Both the position numbers and the translations under genes were made by a program. A stretch of 63,647 bases of DNA from Bifiguratus adelaidae (Eukaryota > Mucoromycota > Endogonomycetes > Endogonales). This document shows positions 34,110-44,032 of the stretch, one piece after another. The stretch covers positions 1-63,647 of the forward strand of contig MVBO01000083.1 of the NCBI GenBank assembly GCA_002261195.1, read 5' to 3'. Numbering within the stretch: the stretch's first letter is position 1; each line of letters begins with the position of its first letter. Under the pieces are notes generated by a model that saw nothing but the letters and a program-made list of their open reading frames with translations, made no database searches and was not told the DNA's origin.

Positions 34110-35704
34110 TTACTTGCAAAAAGCAATAGATACATGCTGATTACCAATCTGTGTGCGATTGTACTTGCGCCGAAAGACGACAGCGCCATCTACTTCTCCA
34201 AAAACGAGTTTTGCTTTGTGGTTGTCACGATCTAGAATCAATTCCTGGAATATCTTGAGCATGACTTGACTCAAAAGGAATTGAACACATACCTTGATAC
34301 CTCCAGAAATGCCGTTGGCCAACTTTTGCAATTCACCATGTTCCACGTTCGGATCAACATCCATGAGAATGAGTTGATTGGATTTTCCCGCGGCTTGCGA
34401 TGCATCTGCTAAGTTTTCATACTTTGGAGTCAGACTGGGAATTTGATTGCGTGGTGCAGTAGAATGTACTGTGGGCGGAGATTTGGGTTTGCCGTTGGAT
34501 GAAGCGCTTGCAGCCCGGGCATTGGTCTGTTGAGCAGGACTCTGCTGCTTGTTGCTCATCCGTGCATTGATTGGATTGAGTTTATCACCAGATTTGACGT
34601 TGTGGAGAATGTGTTGTTGGATGGCTAGCTTTGGGTTAGGTGGAGGATGATTGTGTTTTGGTAGTGAAGCTGATGTATTCTGCTGTTTTATAGCTTTTGC
34701 TTGCTGACGCGCATTTTTGGCGCCTTTAGTCGGTCCAGTCGAAGGTGGCGGTATGCCTGTCGTTGCAGTACCCTTGATGGTAAATCCAGAGGAAGCCGGA
34801 GCACTGTCGACTTTTCTCGCCGCTCCTGACGGTTGCATCGGCACAAACTCCTTCGCACTGGCGTTAAGTCGTTTTGTGCGTATGGCCGCTTCATTTTGAT
34901 CTCCCTTTCGTTTGCGAGTGGGAGAGGGATCATCGCTGCCGGTGAGTACAACAGTTGCGCTTTCACTTTCCGGAGATGCATGGAGTGGACGGATAAACTG
35001 TTGATTCTGTAATTTGGCTGCGAATTTTGGATTGATATGGATTCCGCCAGGAGGAGCTTGCATCATGGGATCAAAGAAACCCGGACTTCAGCGTGTCAGC
35101 GTAAACTCGATGATTGCGCCGTGTCAACTCACTTTGCAGGGAACATTGGCCCATAGTAACCATACCGAGGTCCATACATTGCATTTTGTGGCATGGGCCG
35201 ATTATTGCGGAAGCCATCAGTAAGATTATAGTTGGGACGTTGCCACTTGTTGTTTTGAGGAGAAATAGTGCGCTTCCGGGTATCTGGCAGTGGCGTCGAC
35301 GAGAGTCTCGGTTCCGTTTGCCCAAACTTGCGAATAGTTGATGAAGTGGAGTCGTTCGTAGCTCCTTGCGTCGCTGATACCTCCACTTGTTCACTTGACG
35401 ATGGCGGCGGCATAGCTTCGTCTCTTTCGACTGTCGATGTCGTGTCGGATATATGCACAGCCTCTTCTGCTGAAGGAGCCGAATGAGTCTCTAGAGACGT
35501 ATCTTTGGCCGGCTCCGAGGCCTTTTGTGTCTCTTGCTTTTTTTCGACCACGGCAGGACTCGTGCCTGCGGTCAATGTACCTTGATCCACGTCGTCTAAA
35601 CCGAGATCCGCTTCCAGGTCCAACATGTCTGCATCTGTGGCTTCAAAGTCACCAATCTCGCCATCGACAAGCCCATCAAAGTCCAACTCTTCCTCAATAT
35701 CCAT
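34110..35704 (-). CDS. Orphan disordered protein ending in an RRM-like domain
   Basis: Three exons: 35704-35133, 35085-34293 and 34244-34110. The N terminus is highly acidic (MDIEEELDFDGLVDGEIGDF). A long low-complexity middle holds RKRTISPQNN and PTRKRKGD basic clusters, a tyrosine-rich stretch (MYGPRYGYYGPMF) and Gln/Ala/Pro-rich sequence. The last 75 residues fit a degenerate RRM: QLILMDVDP as strand 1, ELQKLANGISGGIK as helix 1, ELILDRDNHKAKLVFG through strands 2-3, and a final strand QHVSIAF. RNP1 aromatic residues are weak. RNA binding is therefore an inference. ATG 35704 gives the acidic start; the frame stays open upstream to 35866, but with no better start. It lies downstream of the lipase on the same strand. 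Confidence 0.7.
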
Positions 35705-35867
35705 AATGTTGAAAGGACTCGACCTTAGACGGCAACTAGAACGCGCAGGAGAGGAAAGAGAGAAAGCCCAAAGGCAAATCCAAATTTGGGCGTTAAGTGA
35801 TGAATTTGATGGCGCGGTCCCCGGCTGCTTTGTGTCTTTTGTATTGTATACACTAGTAATACACATT

Positions 35868-38242
35868 CTAGAATCTCACTCTACTCACATCAATTCTGAC
35901 CTCTACTTGGACATTGGACTCCTGACGTCGACGTCTACGGGTTTGCCGCCGTACATCTTGCTTTTCACATTCTCCTCCTACCACGACATCGTACACTTCC
36001 ACGTCGCATTCTTGAGGTGTATACCCGCCAAAAACACCATCGTTACCCATGACCACCCATTTGACGTGACCTTCTCCAAGCGAGTCACAGTAGTCACCGG
36101 GAAAGTGGTCATTGAAAAAGAAGGGCAGGGCGAGACGCAGGACGATGCGGGCCCACGTTTCATGTGCCATTCTCTGGGCAATCTTACGATTGAGGATACC
36201 GGAAAGGTGGAGGTAGGAGATGGGTCTCGGTGGTACAGGTCGATTTGTTCGTGGATGAGGGGGGTATATAGTGATTTCCCTCGAAGAGTCTATAAAAACA
36301 AGTGTGCCGGGTATCGTACTGAACTCGCCCCACCAAGGAACACGCGGTACGACATCTGGTAACGTAAGTAGGAGTCCCCACTCTGACAACTGCCGCACTT
36401 ACCATTATTCAGGACGTGATGAAAGATGCGACTGCTAAGGCTTCTGCCAAACACTCTGGCGAATGCCTCATTCCCTACCTTAGGGTGTCCATAGGTATAA
36501 AGGCCTGCAAACAACTCCAATAGTGGTGAATTGGATTGGAGCATCTTGGCGAGGAAGACTACGATGATGAGCTAGCCATTCGACGCGCAACGTGACAACT
36601 TACTCGTCCCACTAGCAGCACCCAAAGAATGTCCGGTGATAAACAAACGCTTCTTACTCTTTCGACACCACATGCGCTTTTGCTCCAAGATAGCAGACTC
36701 GGCAGTCCTTTCGTCGGTATTCTTATGTGCATCATCCGTCTCTCTGCGGCAATAGAGCGGTGTGCGTGGCCGGTCCGGTGACGTGATCCGCTTGCGCCTC
36801 TCAGACAGGGTTGGCGATTCCTCCCAATTTTCATCCGTATCTTCGTCGTCTCGGAAGGCTCGTCGCGCGACCCCTACCACAGCGCGACCCAAACTCTTGT
36901 TCTCGTCCATGGCCTCTTCTGCTCGTTTCCGCTCAGCGCGACTCTCGTAATCATCCTCGGTATGTGCAACGTAGCCTTCATCCGTCTCAAATCCGGCCGG
37001 ATCGTCGCTGCGCCGTCTTGCACCGCGTCGTTTTTCTGAGACAGCAACCGCGTGTTGAACCATGGACATGAGGATGTCCTCCGCTTGAGCATATGCCCCT
37101 TCCCGATAGACGTCCACTTCACTGCCTACCCATCGCTGATCTACTGGTTCACGTACGAAGCGCTTCACGTTAATCGCCACAAAATGTATGATTTTGGCGC
37201 CGGCTTTGATTGCGGAAGAAATGAGTTTTCGGAGGGAGGTGGATGTGATTTGTATGGTGAGGTTGGAGTCTTGTGGGGTTGATGTCGATCCATCAGGTCT
37301 CTTTAAACTTGGCGGGTCCCCAAGCGCTTCGTAAAAGCCGCTGTGTAGACGGCCCATGTCGCCATAATGGGGTGACACCATGTTGGTTAATCGGTGATTG
37401 ATGTTGGTGACATAGTTTTGTATGTTGAGCGGATTCGTCCTGAGAAGGCCATGAGCGAGTGTTCAATGTCTGGCCCTTCTCACTTACCCTCGGAACACAA
37501 GTACAATATCGTCATTCTTTTCGACAATGAACGCACACAAGTTCTTGTATACCACGGGTCGAAAGGTCCTTTCAACATCGAAGCCGGCTTTTGCCAATTC
37601 GTATTTGATGATGGCAACATCTTCATACACCAATTTGGAGGTGACGCCCAGAGTATATGCGAGTGATAGGCTGTACTTGGGACGCTTAATGTCTGAAATT
37701 TCTGGATAACGTTCCCATAGATCTGGGCCCAGCTGCTGCTGTTTTGTTTTTTCAAAAACTCGACTGTCCCGCAAAGCGAGAGGGGTGGAAATGTCATCAT
37801 CAAAGAGCGCAAAGTTCGTGTTCATGAAATTGATGAGCGAATATGGTCTGCCGGATGTATGCGTGCCCACCCAGAGACGCAAGATGGATCGCAACACCAC
37901 CTCACTCATCAATAAACCCGTGAACCATAGGAAGAAGGCCACCCGTACAACACCACCGACTATCGGTCCAACCACCGGAACGGTCGCAATCCACCGAACA
38001 ATAGGTGCAATGAGTCTAGACCATTCGACCAGAAGCTGTACAGCCAAAGGCGTTCCATGCTTGACCAACTTGTAGGAGATGAAGAGCCCGACGGATATCA
38101 CGAGACAGGTCACCGACAATGCCACCAATACGACGGTCAATGTATGTTGGTGATTGAGATAGGACAGCACAGAGCCCACAATGGGGATGAATGAGATGGA
38201 CAGGGATATGCTAAAGTACTTTCTATTCCGTCCATGTGCCAT
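35868..38242 (-). CDS. Membrane class 3 lipase, diacylglycerol-lipase-like
   Basis: Four exons: 38242-37488, 37439-36604, 36558-36403 and 36355-35868, giving 744 aa. Several hydrophobic helices fill the first 130 residues (for example HTLTVVLVALSVTCLVISVG and PIVGGVVRVAFFLWFTGLL). The lipase domain starts with SLAYTLGVTSKLVYED, carries the VLVFRGTNPLNIQNY oxyanion strand, the nucleophile elbow ITGHSLGAASGTIF, the YTYGHPKVGNEAFARVF segment, NNDVVPRVPW with the catalytic aspartate, and the histidine in NDHFPGDYCDSL. This arrangement (N-terminal membrane helices, then lipase 3) is that of sn-1 diacylglycerol lipases. A charged insert of about 130 residues, rich in Arg, Asp and Glu, separates the oxyanion strand from the serine elbow, where DAGLs carry a regulatory loop. 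Substrate is inferred. Confidence 0.85.
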
Positions 38243-38580
38243 ACTTTCTCTCAGTGCATGCTTACAAGTGAAGCGTCCAAAATGGTACGAATTTGAACCG
38301 AATGTTGACCGTCTGAATCACGTGATCGCGCCACCCAGTTCATTTCCGGTCGGCCGTACTTGCGCGCCTAGTGAGGATGGGCAGAGCAAAGGTGGACGAG
38401 AAGAGTAGAGCGATATAGAGAGGCGGAGATGAGGCATAGCCCACTGTATAGATCATGAGGAGATGCTATAAGCACAATAGAAGGAGAAAAAGAGAGAAGA
38501 AACCAAACCTGTACACTCCAACCCTAAAGAGAGAGAGACCTTTGGTCCGGAACGTCGCTCCTTCTTGCCCTTGTTCCACC
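38243..38580. promoter_or_regulatory. Divergent promoter between the lipase and the Zap1-like gene
   Basis: 338 bases between head-to-head starts. The right part is purine-rich on the plus strand (AGAGAGAGA runs at about 38480-38540). I looked for the yeast zinc-response palindrome ACCTTNAAGGT and found no exact copy. Confidence 0.4.
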
Positions 38581-40680
38581 ATGAGTGATTTGGTTGGGTT
38601 GGAAGAACAGTCGTATGTTACGCCCAACTTTCAAGCGATACCTGTATCCACCGTAGCGTCGACGCAGGACCTTGTAGCGCTCATTAGCAATCTCAAAGGC
38701 CGAAAGCAGCAGAGACGACCAATGCTCTACTTGCTGACAAGCGGATCAGGTCAGGTTGCTCTAGGTCACCTGGGTCAGCATGGAGAGCAAGGTACCTTGA
38801 TGACCGAAGAGCAAGTGTCTGGCATGCTGTCAGACGCTGTCTCTAGTGGCTCGACATCGGCATCATTGACCTTAACTTCACAGCCTCACGATAACCTGGA
38901 CAGTGGTGGGCAAGTGCAAGGCACGTCAACCTCCCAAAACCCATCTACAACGGGTGCAGGAGGCTCGGAGGGCGGTAAAAGGTCTTCAACGACCACGCAA
39001 GACCAAGACGATTGTTGTGTCGAGTGCTGTCCTATCGCTGCTGCCGAGGCAGTAGTGACTCATCCTACACCGCAACGCTCATCCCCAAACAAGAAGCGCA
39101 AACTTGCTGATACTAAGAGTGCCGTACAAGTATGCCACAATCCTTGTTGCGATGTGAATCTCCCATCATATTCTCAAGGCTCACAAGCATCAATGAGCGC
39201 AGGCGCAGCGGTAGCCTATACTTGTTGCCATACGCCCGAACCGCCTGCTGGTTCTAGGAACTCTCAACAAATGGATCACTTTGCTCATGCTGCCGCTTGC
39301 TGCCCTCCTTACATACCAGGCATGATGTTTGGCGGATTCTTGAATGGGTTTGATCAAGCTTATCATAATCTACCACTACACTCGAATCACTTTGCCTCCG
39401 CTTTTCGACCGCAGAATTATCCTACTTATGCCTGCAACGAAATCCATCCTCATTCATCTTACTTTCCCCCCAACGCACATCACAGCATTGCACAAGACCC
39501 TTACGTGCATTTTCTTGCGTGCTGTTTGCCAGAACATACACCTGGCGAGTATGTTGGCATGACGAACCGTGACGAAGCCCATAGGATATCCATGTCTCAA
39601 CCATCGAGCTACTCACCTCCTCCTATTCCACAACCCCGTTCGGACCCACAAGAAAACCCGATAAGTCAACTACAGTCCGCGTCTGGACAAGTATCGATGC
39701 AATCACATCAATCCAATATGCCACAGCAAGCTCTAATTGACGGCAGCACAAGCAATCGAGCTTCAAACGAACAAAGAAACATGCAGGCCAGTGATTCAAT
39801 GACGCAAACCAACGAATCGTCCTATCGCAAAACGATGCAACAGTCATCGGCCGATGATGAGGCGTACTTGCAATGTCTCTGGGCTGCTTGTTTTGCTTCA
39901 TTCCCAACCACCGACGAACTCATCGCTCATTTGTCCGAGTCCCATATTGATCAATCTGGCGGTAATCAGACCACCTGTCATTGGTCTGAATGTGAACAAC
40001 AAACCTCTGCTCCCCATGCTCTCATGTCTCATCTTTGTCACGATCATCTGGGAACGACTGAATTGCGGCATGAATGTCAATGGAAGGGCTGCAACGCTCG
40101 CTTTCAGACATTTGATGCTTTAACGGAGCATGTATCTGAGTCCCACGTAGGCCAAGGCCGTTCCTCGTATATGTGCGAATGGCGCGGTTGCGAACGCGGA
40201 GGACGGCCGTTTACGCAACGGCAAAAAATTATGCGTCACATTCAGACGCACACGGGCGACAAACCGTATCAATGCAACATCTGCAAGAAACGCTTTTCTG
40301 AATCCAACATCATGACTCAACACATGCGTACGCATACGGGGGAGAAGCCCTATCGATGTATCGAGTGCGGTCGTGACTTTTCTATCTCGGCCGCACTCAC
40401 CATTCATCGACGCGTACATACGGGTGAAAAGCCATTCAAATGCAAATTCGAAGGATGCGATAAACGGTTCGCCGAGAGTAGCAATCTGACCAAACATGTA
40501 AGTATAGGCCTGAATCCCCTCTCGACGACGGTATTCACCAAGTTTTGCCAGATGCGGGTACACACGGGGGAGCGTCCCTTTAAATGCCCAGATCCAACAT
40601 GCGATAAGCGTTTCTCAAGGCCCGATCAACTAAATCGACATCAAAGGAGACATCAAGTGGCTGGCCACCTTAAAGTGTAG
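38581..40680 (+). CDS. ZAP1: Zap1-like zinc-responsive C2H2 transcription factor
   Basis: Two exons, 38581-40497 and 40552-40680, giving 681 aa. Eight C2H2 fingers fill residues about 432-675. Fingers 1-2 ([10 protein letters not shown] and [10 protein letters not shown]) match the zinc-sensing pair of yeast Zap1 in spacing. Finger 3 ([10 protein letters not shown]) and finger 4 ([10 protein letters not shown] with a [11 protein letters not shown] helix) are followed by DNA-binding fingers linked by HTGEKP. An eighth finger ([19 protein letters not shown]) extends beyond the yeast arrangement. The N-terminal half is Ser/Gln-rich with Cys-Cys pairs at 145/146, 149/150, 189/190, 215/216, 240/241 and 314/315. 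Zap1 activates zinc-uptake genes when zinc is low. The intron is 54 nt, in frame, without stop; it splits finger 7 between its two histidines. Confidence 0.85.
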   Translation: MSDLVGLEEQSYVTPNFQAIPVSTVASTQDLVALISNLKGRKQQRRPMLYLLTSGSGQVALGHLGQHGEQGTLMTEEQVSGMLSDAVSSGSTSASLTLTSQPHDNLDSGGQVQGTSTSQNPSTTGAGGSEGGKRSSTTTQDQDDCCVECCPIAAAEAVVTHPTPQRSSPNKKRKLADTKSAVQVCHNPCCDVNLPSYSQGSQASMSAGAAVAYTCCHTPEPPAGSRNSQQMDHFAHAAACCPPYIPGMMFGGFLNGFDQAYHNLPLHSNHFASAFRPQNYPTYACNEIHPHSSYFPPNAHHSIAQDPYVHFLACCLPEHTPGEYVGMTNRDEAHRISMSQPSSYSPPPIPQPRSDPQENPISQLQSASGQVSMQSHQSNMPQQALIDGSTSNRASNEQRNMQASDSMTQTNESSYRKTMQQSSADDEAYLQCLWAACFASFPTTDELIAHLSESHIDQSGGNQTTCHWSECEQQTSAPHALMSHLCHDHLGTTELRHECQWKGCNARFQTFDALTEHVSESHVGQGRSSYMCEWRGCERGGRPFTQRQKIMRHIQTHTGDKPYQCNICKKRFSESNIMTQHMRTHTGEKPYRCIECGRDFSISAALTIHRRVHTGEKPFKCKFEGCDKRFAESSNLTKHVSIGLNPLSTTVFTKFCQMRVHTGERPFKCPDPTCDKRFSRPDQLNRHQRRHQVAGHLKV

Positions 40681-40715
40681 ACAACAACGTGGAAGAATGA
40701 TCATACCCCATTTCT

Positions 40716-42694
40716 TTATTGTCCATATACTTGCAAATTTAAAATCTGTTCATCTCGCGCAATCTCTGCCTCGCTTCGGGCATGCTTGAATTGTCGATCA
40801 TGACGTTCCTGTCGGAAGGAAGAGCCCCACCGGAACTCTAGGATAGCACTGGTGGATGCGACAATGACAATGATACCAAAGACAGTAAAGGTCCAGCCGA
40901 CGCCGATACCCGAGATGGCGGGTTGAACGACGACTGTGGCAATTGCACCGAAAATGCATCGGGCAAAGTTGTTGGTAGCCGTGACGGAGGCGGATCGACT
41001 GGGAAAGAGGTCAATAAGGAGTGTCGAAAAGACATTGAAGATGGCTGTGGAACAATAACCGACTACATTCAGAGTTAGCTTGTGCTTGGGAAAAGTGTCC
41101 ATTCGCACTTACTGAGGGCTTGAAGCACGAGGATGGCGGCAAGAGAAACGTGCATTTGAAGCAACCAGCCGTAGAGGATAACAATGATGTAAAATAGAAT
41201 GGCGGGTATCCATAGCGTGCGCATACGAGCTGCTTCAATAGGGAATCTGGGGTCCGTTTTGCCCTTATCTTTGACTTGCGGTGCGTTGGCACCGAGAGAC
41301 TGAAGAATGATTTGATAGTCTCTGTCCATAATCTTGCCTTCAGCAAAAGTGCCAATCAAACAACCCAGGCCGTAGGGTATATACGTCAGTCCGATTTGCA
41401 GCTCATTAAGGCCGTAAATGGTGGCGAACAGATAGGGCATGGAGGTGTTGACGGCGTAGAAGACCGCGTAAATAAGCGAGTTGTAGAGGAGGATAAGCAA
41501 AACGTCTTTTTCAAACATGTAGATGAGGGGCTGTAGGGGATTTGGGCATGTCCGGAACCGAGAATTGGATGGCTTCGGGTTGTTGGAATTTGGAGGATGC
41601 TTTTCGGCATACTTTTCGGCATCATAATGCTTCTCAAAGTATTGGAAAGGCGTTGGATTGGCATAGCCTGAGCCGTTGCCCACAAGTGCTCGCAATGTCT
41701 CGGGTAAGAAGCACAGAATGGGTATCAAGATGACGAATCCTGCAATCGCCAGCAGCCAAAAGATGGATCTGGTCACAAAGATGAGAACATGAAGTTATAA
41801 CAAGTGTGAGCCTACCTCCATCCTAAGGTTTGGGCAAGCACACCCCCAATCACTGGACCCAGGATAGGACCAACCATGGGTCCCATACCAAATGCACCCA
41901 TATATCCACCTCTAAATTGCGCATGAGCATGGTATGCCAGCAGTGTCACGCGTTCCATACCGTTCATCCGGGGTAGCAATGTCCCCAATCGTGCCAGATC
42001 CAATGGCAATCACAGAGCTGCTTCCAAATGCCTGCAACATCCGCAGAATCAGCAGCCCGACATAGTTTTGCACAAGCGCGAGGCCGATGCAAGCAGCAAT
42101 ATAAATGACAAAGCAGCAAATGTAAACGGGTCGACGGCCCCAGACATCTGCTAGACTTCCCCACAACGAGGGTGAGATGGCCTGAAAGATCATGTAGGTA
42201 AAAATGGTCAGATTCACCATTTCTGCTGTCACTCCTAAGTCGTACTGAATCGCATTTAGCGCAGGAAAGTAAATGTTGGCCGATAATGGCGAGAATAGAC
42301 CGGCGAGTGAGACGAGCGATACCACCATACGTTTTTGATTCTTGCTGAAATTTGAATAGGCTTCTGCTACGGAATCTCTCGATTCTGTGCGCGTCATGAG
42401 GAGTGGAGTGACGGGTGCTGTGTTCAGAGTACTGTGCTTCGGAACACCATTTACATGCTTTGATCGTTGTGGTTGCGAGTCTGAGGAGGGCGATTCGGAA
42501 GAATTGTCGACACTCGTTGACGAAGATCCATTATTTCCATCTTCCATGGTATCGTTGAGGAAGGGATTTGTATTTTGCCGCAAAAGAGCTGGATCCACAT
42601 GCTCTCCTGATCGATCATAGGCTGACCTCACAGGTGGCAGCGTACTCGTGTCCTCCGCAGGGCTTATCGTTTCCTTGCTTTTACTGTTCCCCAT
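40716..42694 (-). CDS. MFS drug:H+ antiporter, DHA1 family
   Basis: Four exons: 42694-41961, 41911-41816, 41768-41113 and 41062-40716, giving 610 aa with twelve predicted helices after a Ser/Asp-rich cytosolic tail of about 120 residues. DHA1 signatures are LFSPLSANIYFPALNAIQYDL in helix 1, the loop 2-3 motif GSLADVWGRRPVYI, RMLQAFGSSSVIAIGSGTIGDIA, and the antiporter motif C region MGPMVGPILGPVIGG. These proteins (Qdr, Tpo and Flr types) export drugs, polyamines or organic acids at the plasma membrane; the substrate cannot be read from sequence. The 35-bp gap to the Zap1-like gene is tail to tail. Confidence 0.9.
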
Positions 42695-42734
42695 GATAAG
42701 TCGCTTTATCCTCTATACCCTCTCCAAGAGACTC

Positions 42735-42830
42735 TACCAGACTGGTGTGGTTGCCGAGTGAAAATGTCAAGCAAGAGAAGAGGGACAGAGAGCGAGAGAT
42801 AGAAGAGAGAGGAGTGCGCAAGTGTGAGAT
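42735..42830 (-). promoter_or_regulatory. CT-rich leader tract of the DHA1 transporter gene
   Basis: On the minus (coding) strand this is a pyrimidine-rich tract with repeated CTCT, located 40-140 bases upstream of the start at 42694. It resembles the CT boxes before three other genes in the window. Confidence 0.4.
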
Positions 42831-42883
42831 CTAAGAAAAAGTAGTGATGATATGCGGTAAAACATTTTTCCTAATTCGGAACA

Positions 42884-43990
42884 ATGAAGTTGACACGCGC
42901 CAAGGTCAAGGTCGAAAGCGTGAGCGAAGTGCGACAGGCTACGAAACGTAAACGACGTAGTGTACCTCCAGAGGATTGGTTGGATGTCTATGAGAGGATA
43001 CGCGATTTTCGGAAAAGCATTGTGGCTCCTGTCGACACGATGGGATGCGAAAAGCTAGGCGATGATGAGGATGCCAAAGTAGGTGTGAGGTTCTGTATTA
43101 GGAGGCGATGAGCGTATCAGATCAATAAAACGTCTCTTTAGGTCTCACGCTTCCAGACGCTTGTCTCACTCATGCTATCCTCGCAAACCAAAGACGCCGT
43201 GACAGCCGCAGCCGTAGCGAATTTAAAGCGAGATCTCCCGGGCGGATTGACGGTGCAAAGTGTCATAGCCGCTGATTCAGAGACGTTTGAGGCTTGCATA
43301 TCCAAAGTAGGCTTTCATTCTCGAAAGACAGGGTGAGATCATGAGTGGATGCGCCTTAGCTCGGATTGATGTACAAGTAGGTACATCAAGGCGGCTGCCA
43401 AGATCCTTGAAGAAAAGCACAACGGAGATGTTCCCGATACGATTGAAGGACTCGTTGCCTTGCCTGGAGTTGGACCGAAAATGGTAAATAACCTTTGTCG
43501 ACAACGTGGGCCTGTTTTTCACCGACATGTCAGGGATATCTCGCCCTACATTCGGCTTGGAAAATGTAAGTGATCGGTCGGCTTGCAGGATGGATTGTGC
43601 TAAGTATTGCGTAGAAATGCGGGCATCGGTGTCGATGTACATGTGCATAGAATAAGCAACCGGTTAGGGTGGGTCAAGACAGCAGATCAAGGTCCAGAAG
43701 CGACCCGTAAGGCCTTGGAGAGCTTTCTAACGCGTGACTTGTGGAAAGAAGTCAATGCTATGCTGGTTGGATTCGGACAGACGGTGTGTTTGCCTCGCGG
43801 GCCTCGATGTGATGCCTGTCCTGTGGCAGACGCGTGTCCTAGCCGACAGCGCATAAAACACAAAGTGGAAAAAGTGGAGATAAAGCAAGAAATCGCCGAT
43901 GTAGAGGATTTGGGCAATAACTTTGTCGATGCCACAATCGTCAAGATGAATGAGGAAAAGGCGACAGAGCGGGGAAAACCCGAGACATAA
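42884..43990 (+). CDS. nth1: Endonuclease III homologue (bifunctional DNA glycosylase/AP lyase)
   Basis: Five exons: 42884-43078, 43142-43332, 43381-43483, 43534-43565 and 43615-43990, giving 298 aa. It removes oxidised pyrimidines and nicks abasic sites in base-excision repair. Visible features are FQTLVSLMLSSQTKDAVT, the helix-hairpin-helix LPGVGPKMGYLALHSAW with the catalytic lysine, the aspartate in GVDVHVHRISNRLGWV, and the [4Fe-4S] loop C-x6-C-x2-C-x5-C (CLPRGPRCDACPVADACPS). The N terminus (KRKRR) is a likely nuclear signal, and the C-terminal 45 residues are Lys/Glu-rich. One exon is only 32 nt. Length and key residues are normal, so the enzyme should be active. It ends 42 bp from the convergent arrestin gene. 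Confidence 0.94.
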
Positions 43991-44032
43991 TACAAAATAA
44001 TTTCACGATCTCTTGGGTACCAATGTTTTTGT

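Noticed and set aside
38243-38580. Zinc-response element for self-regulation of the Zap1-like gene
   Set aside because: No ACCTTNAAGGT palindrome was found on either strand of the intergenic region; partial matches are too common to count.
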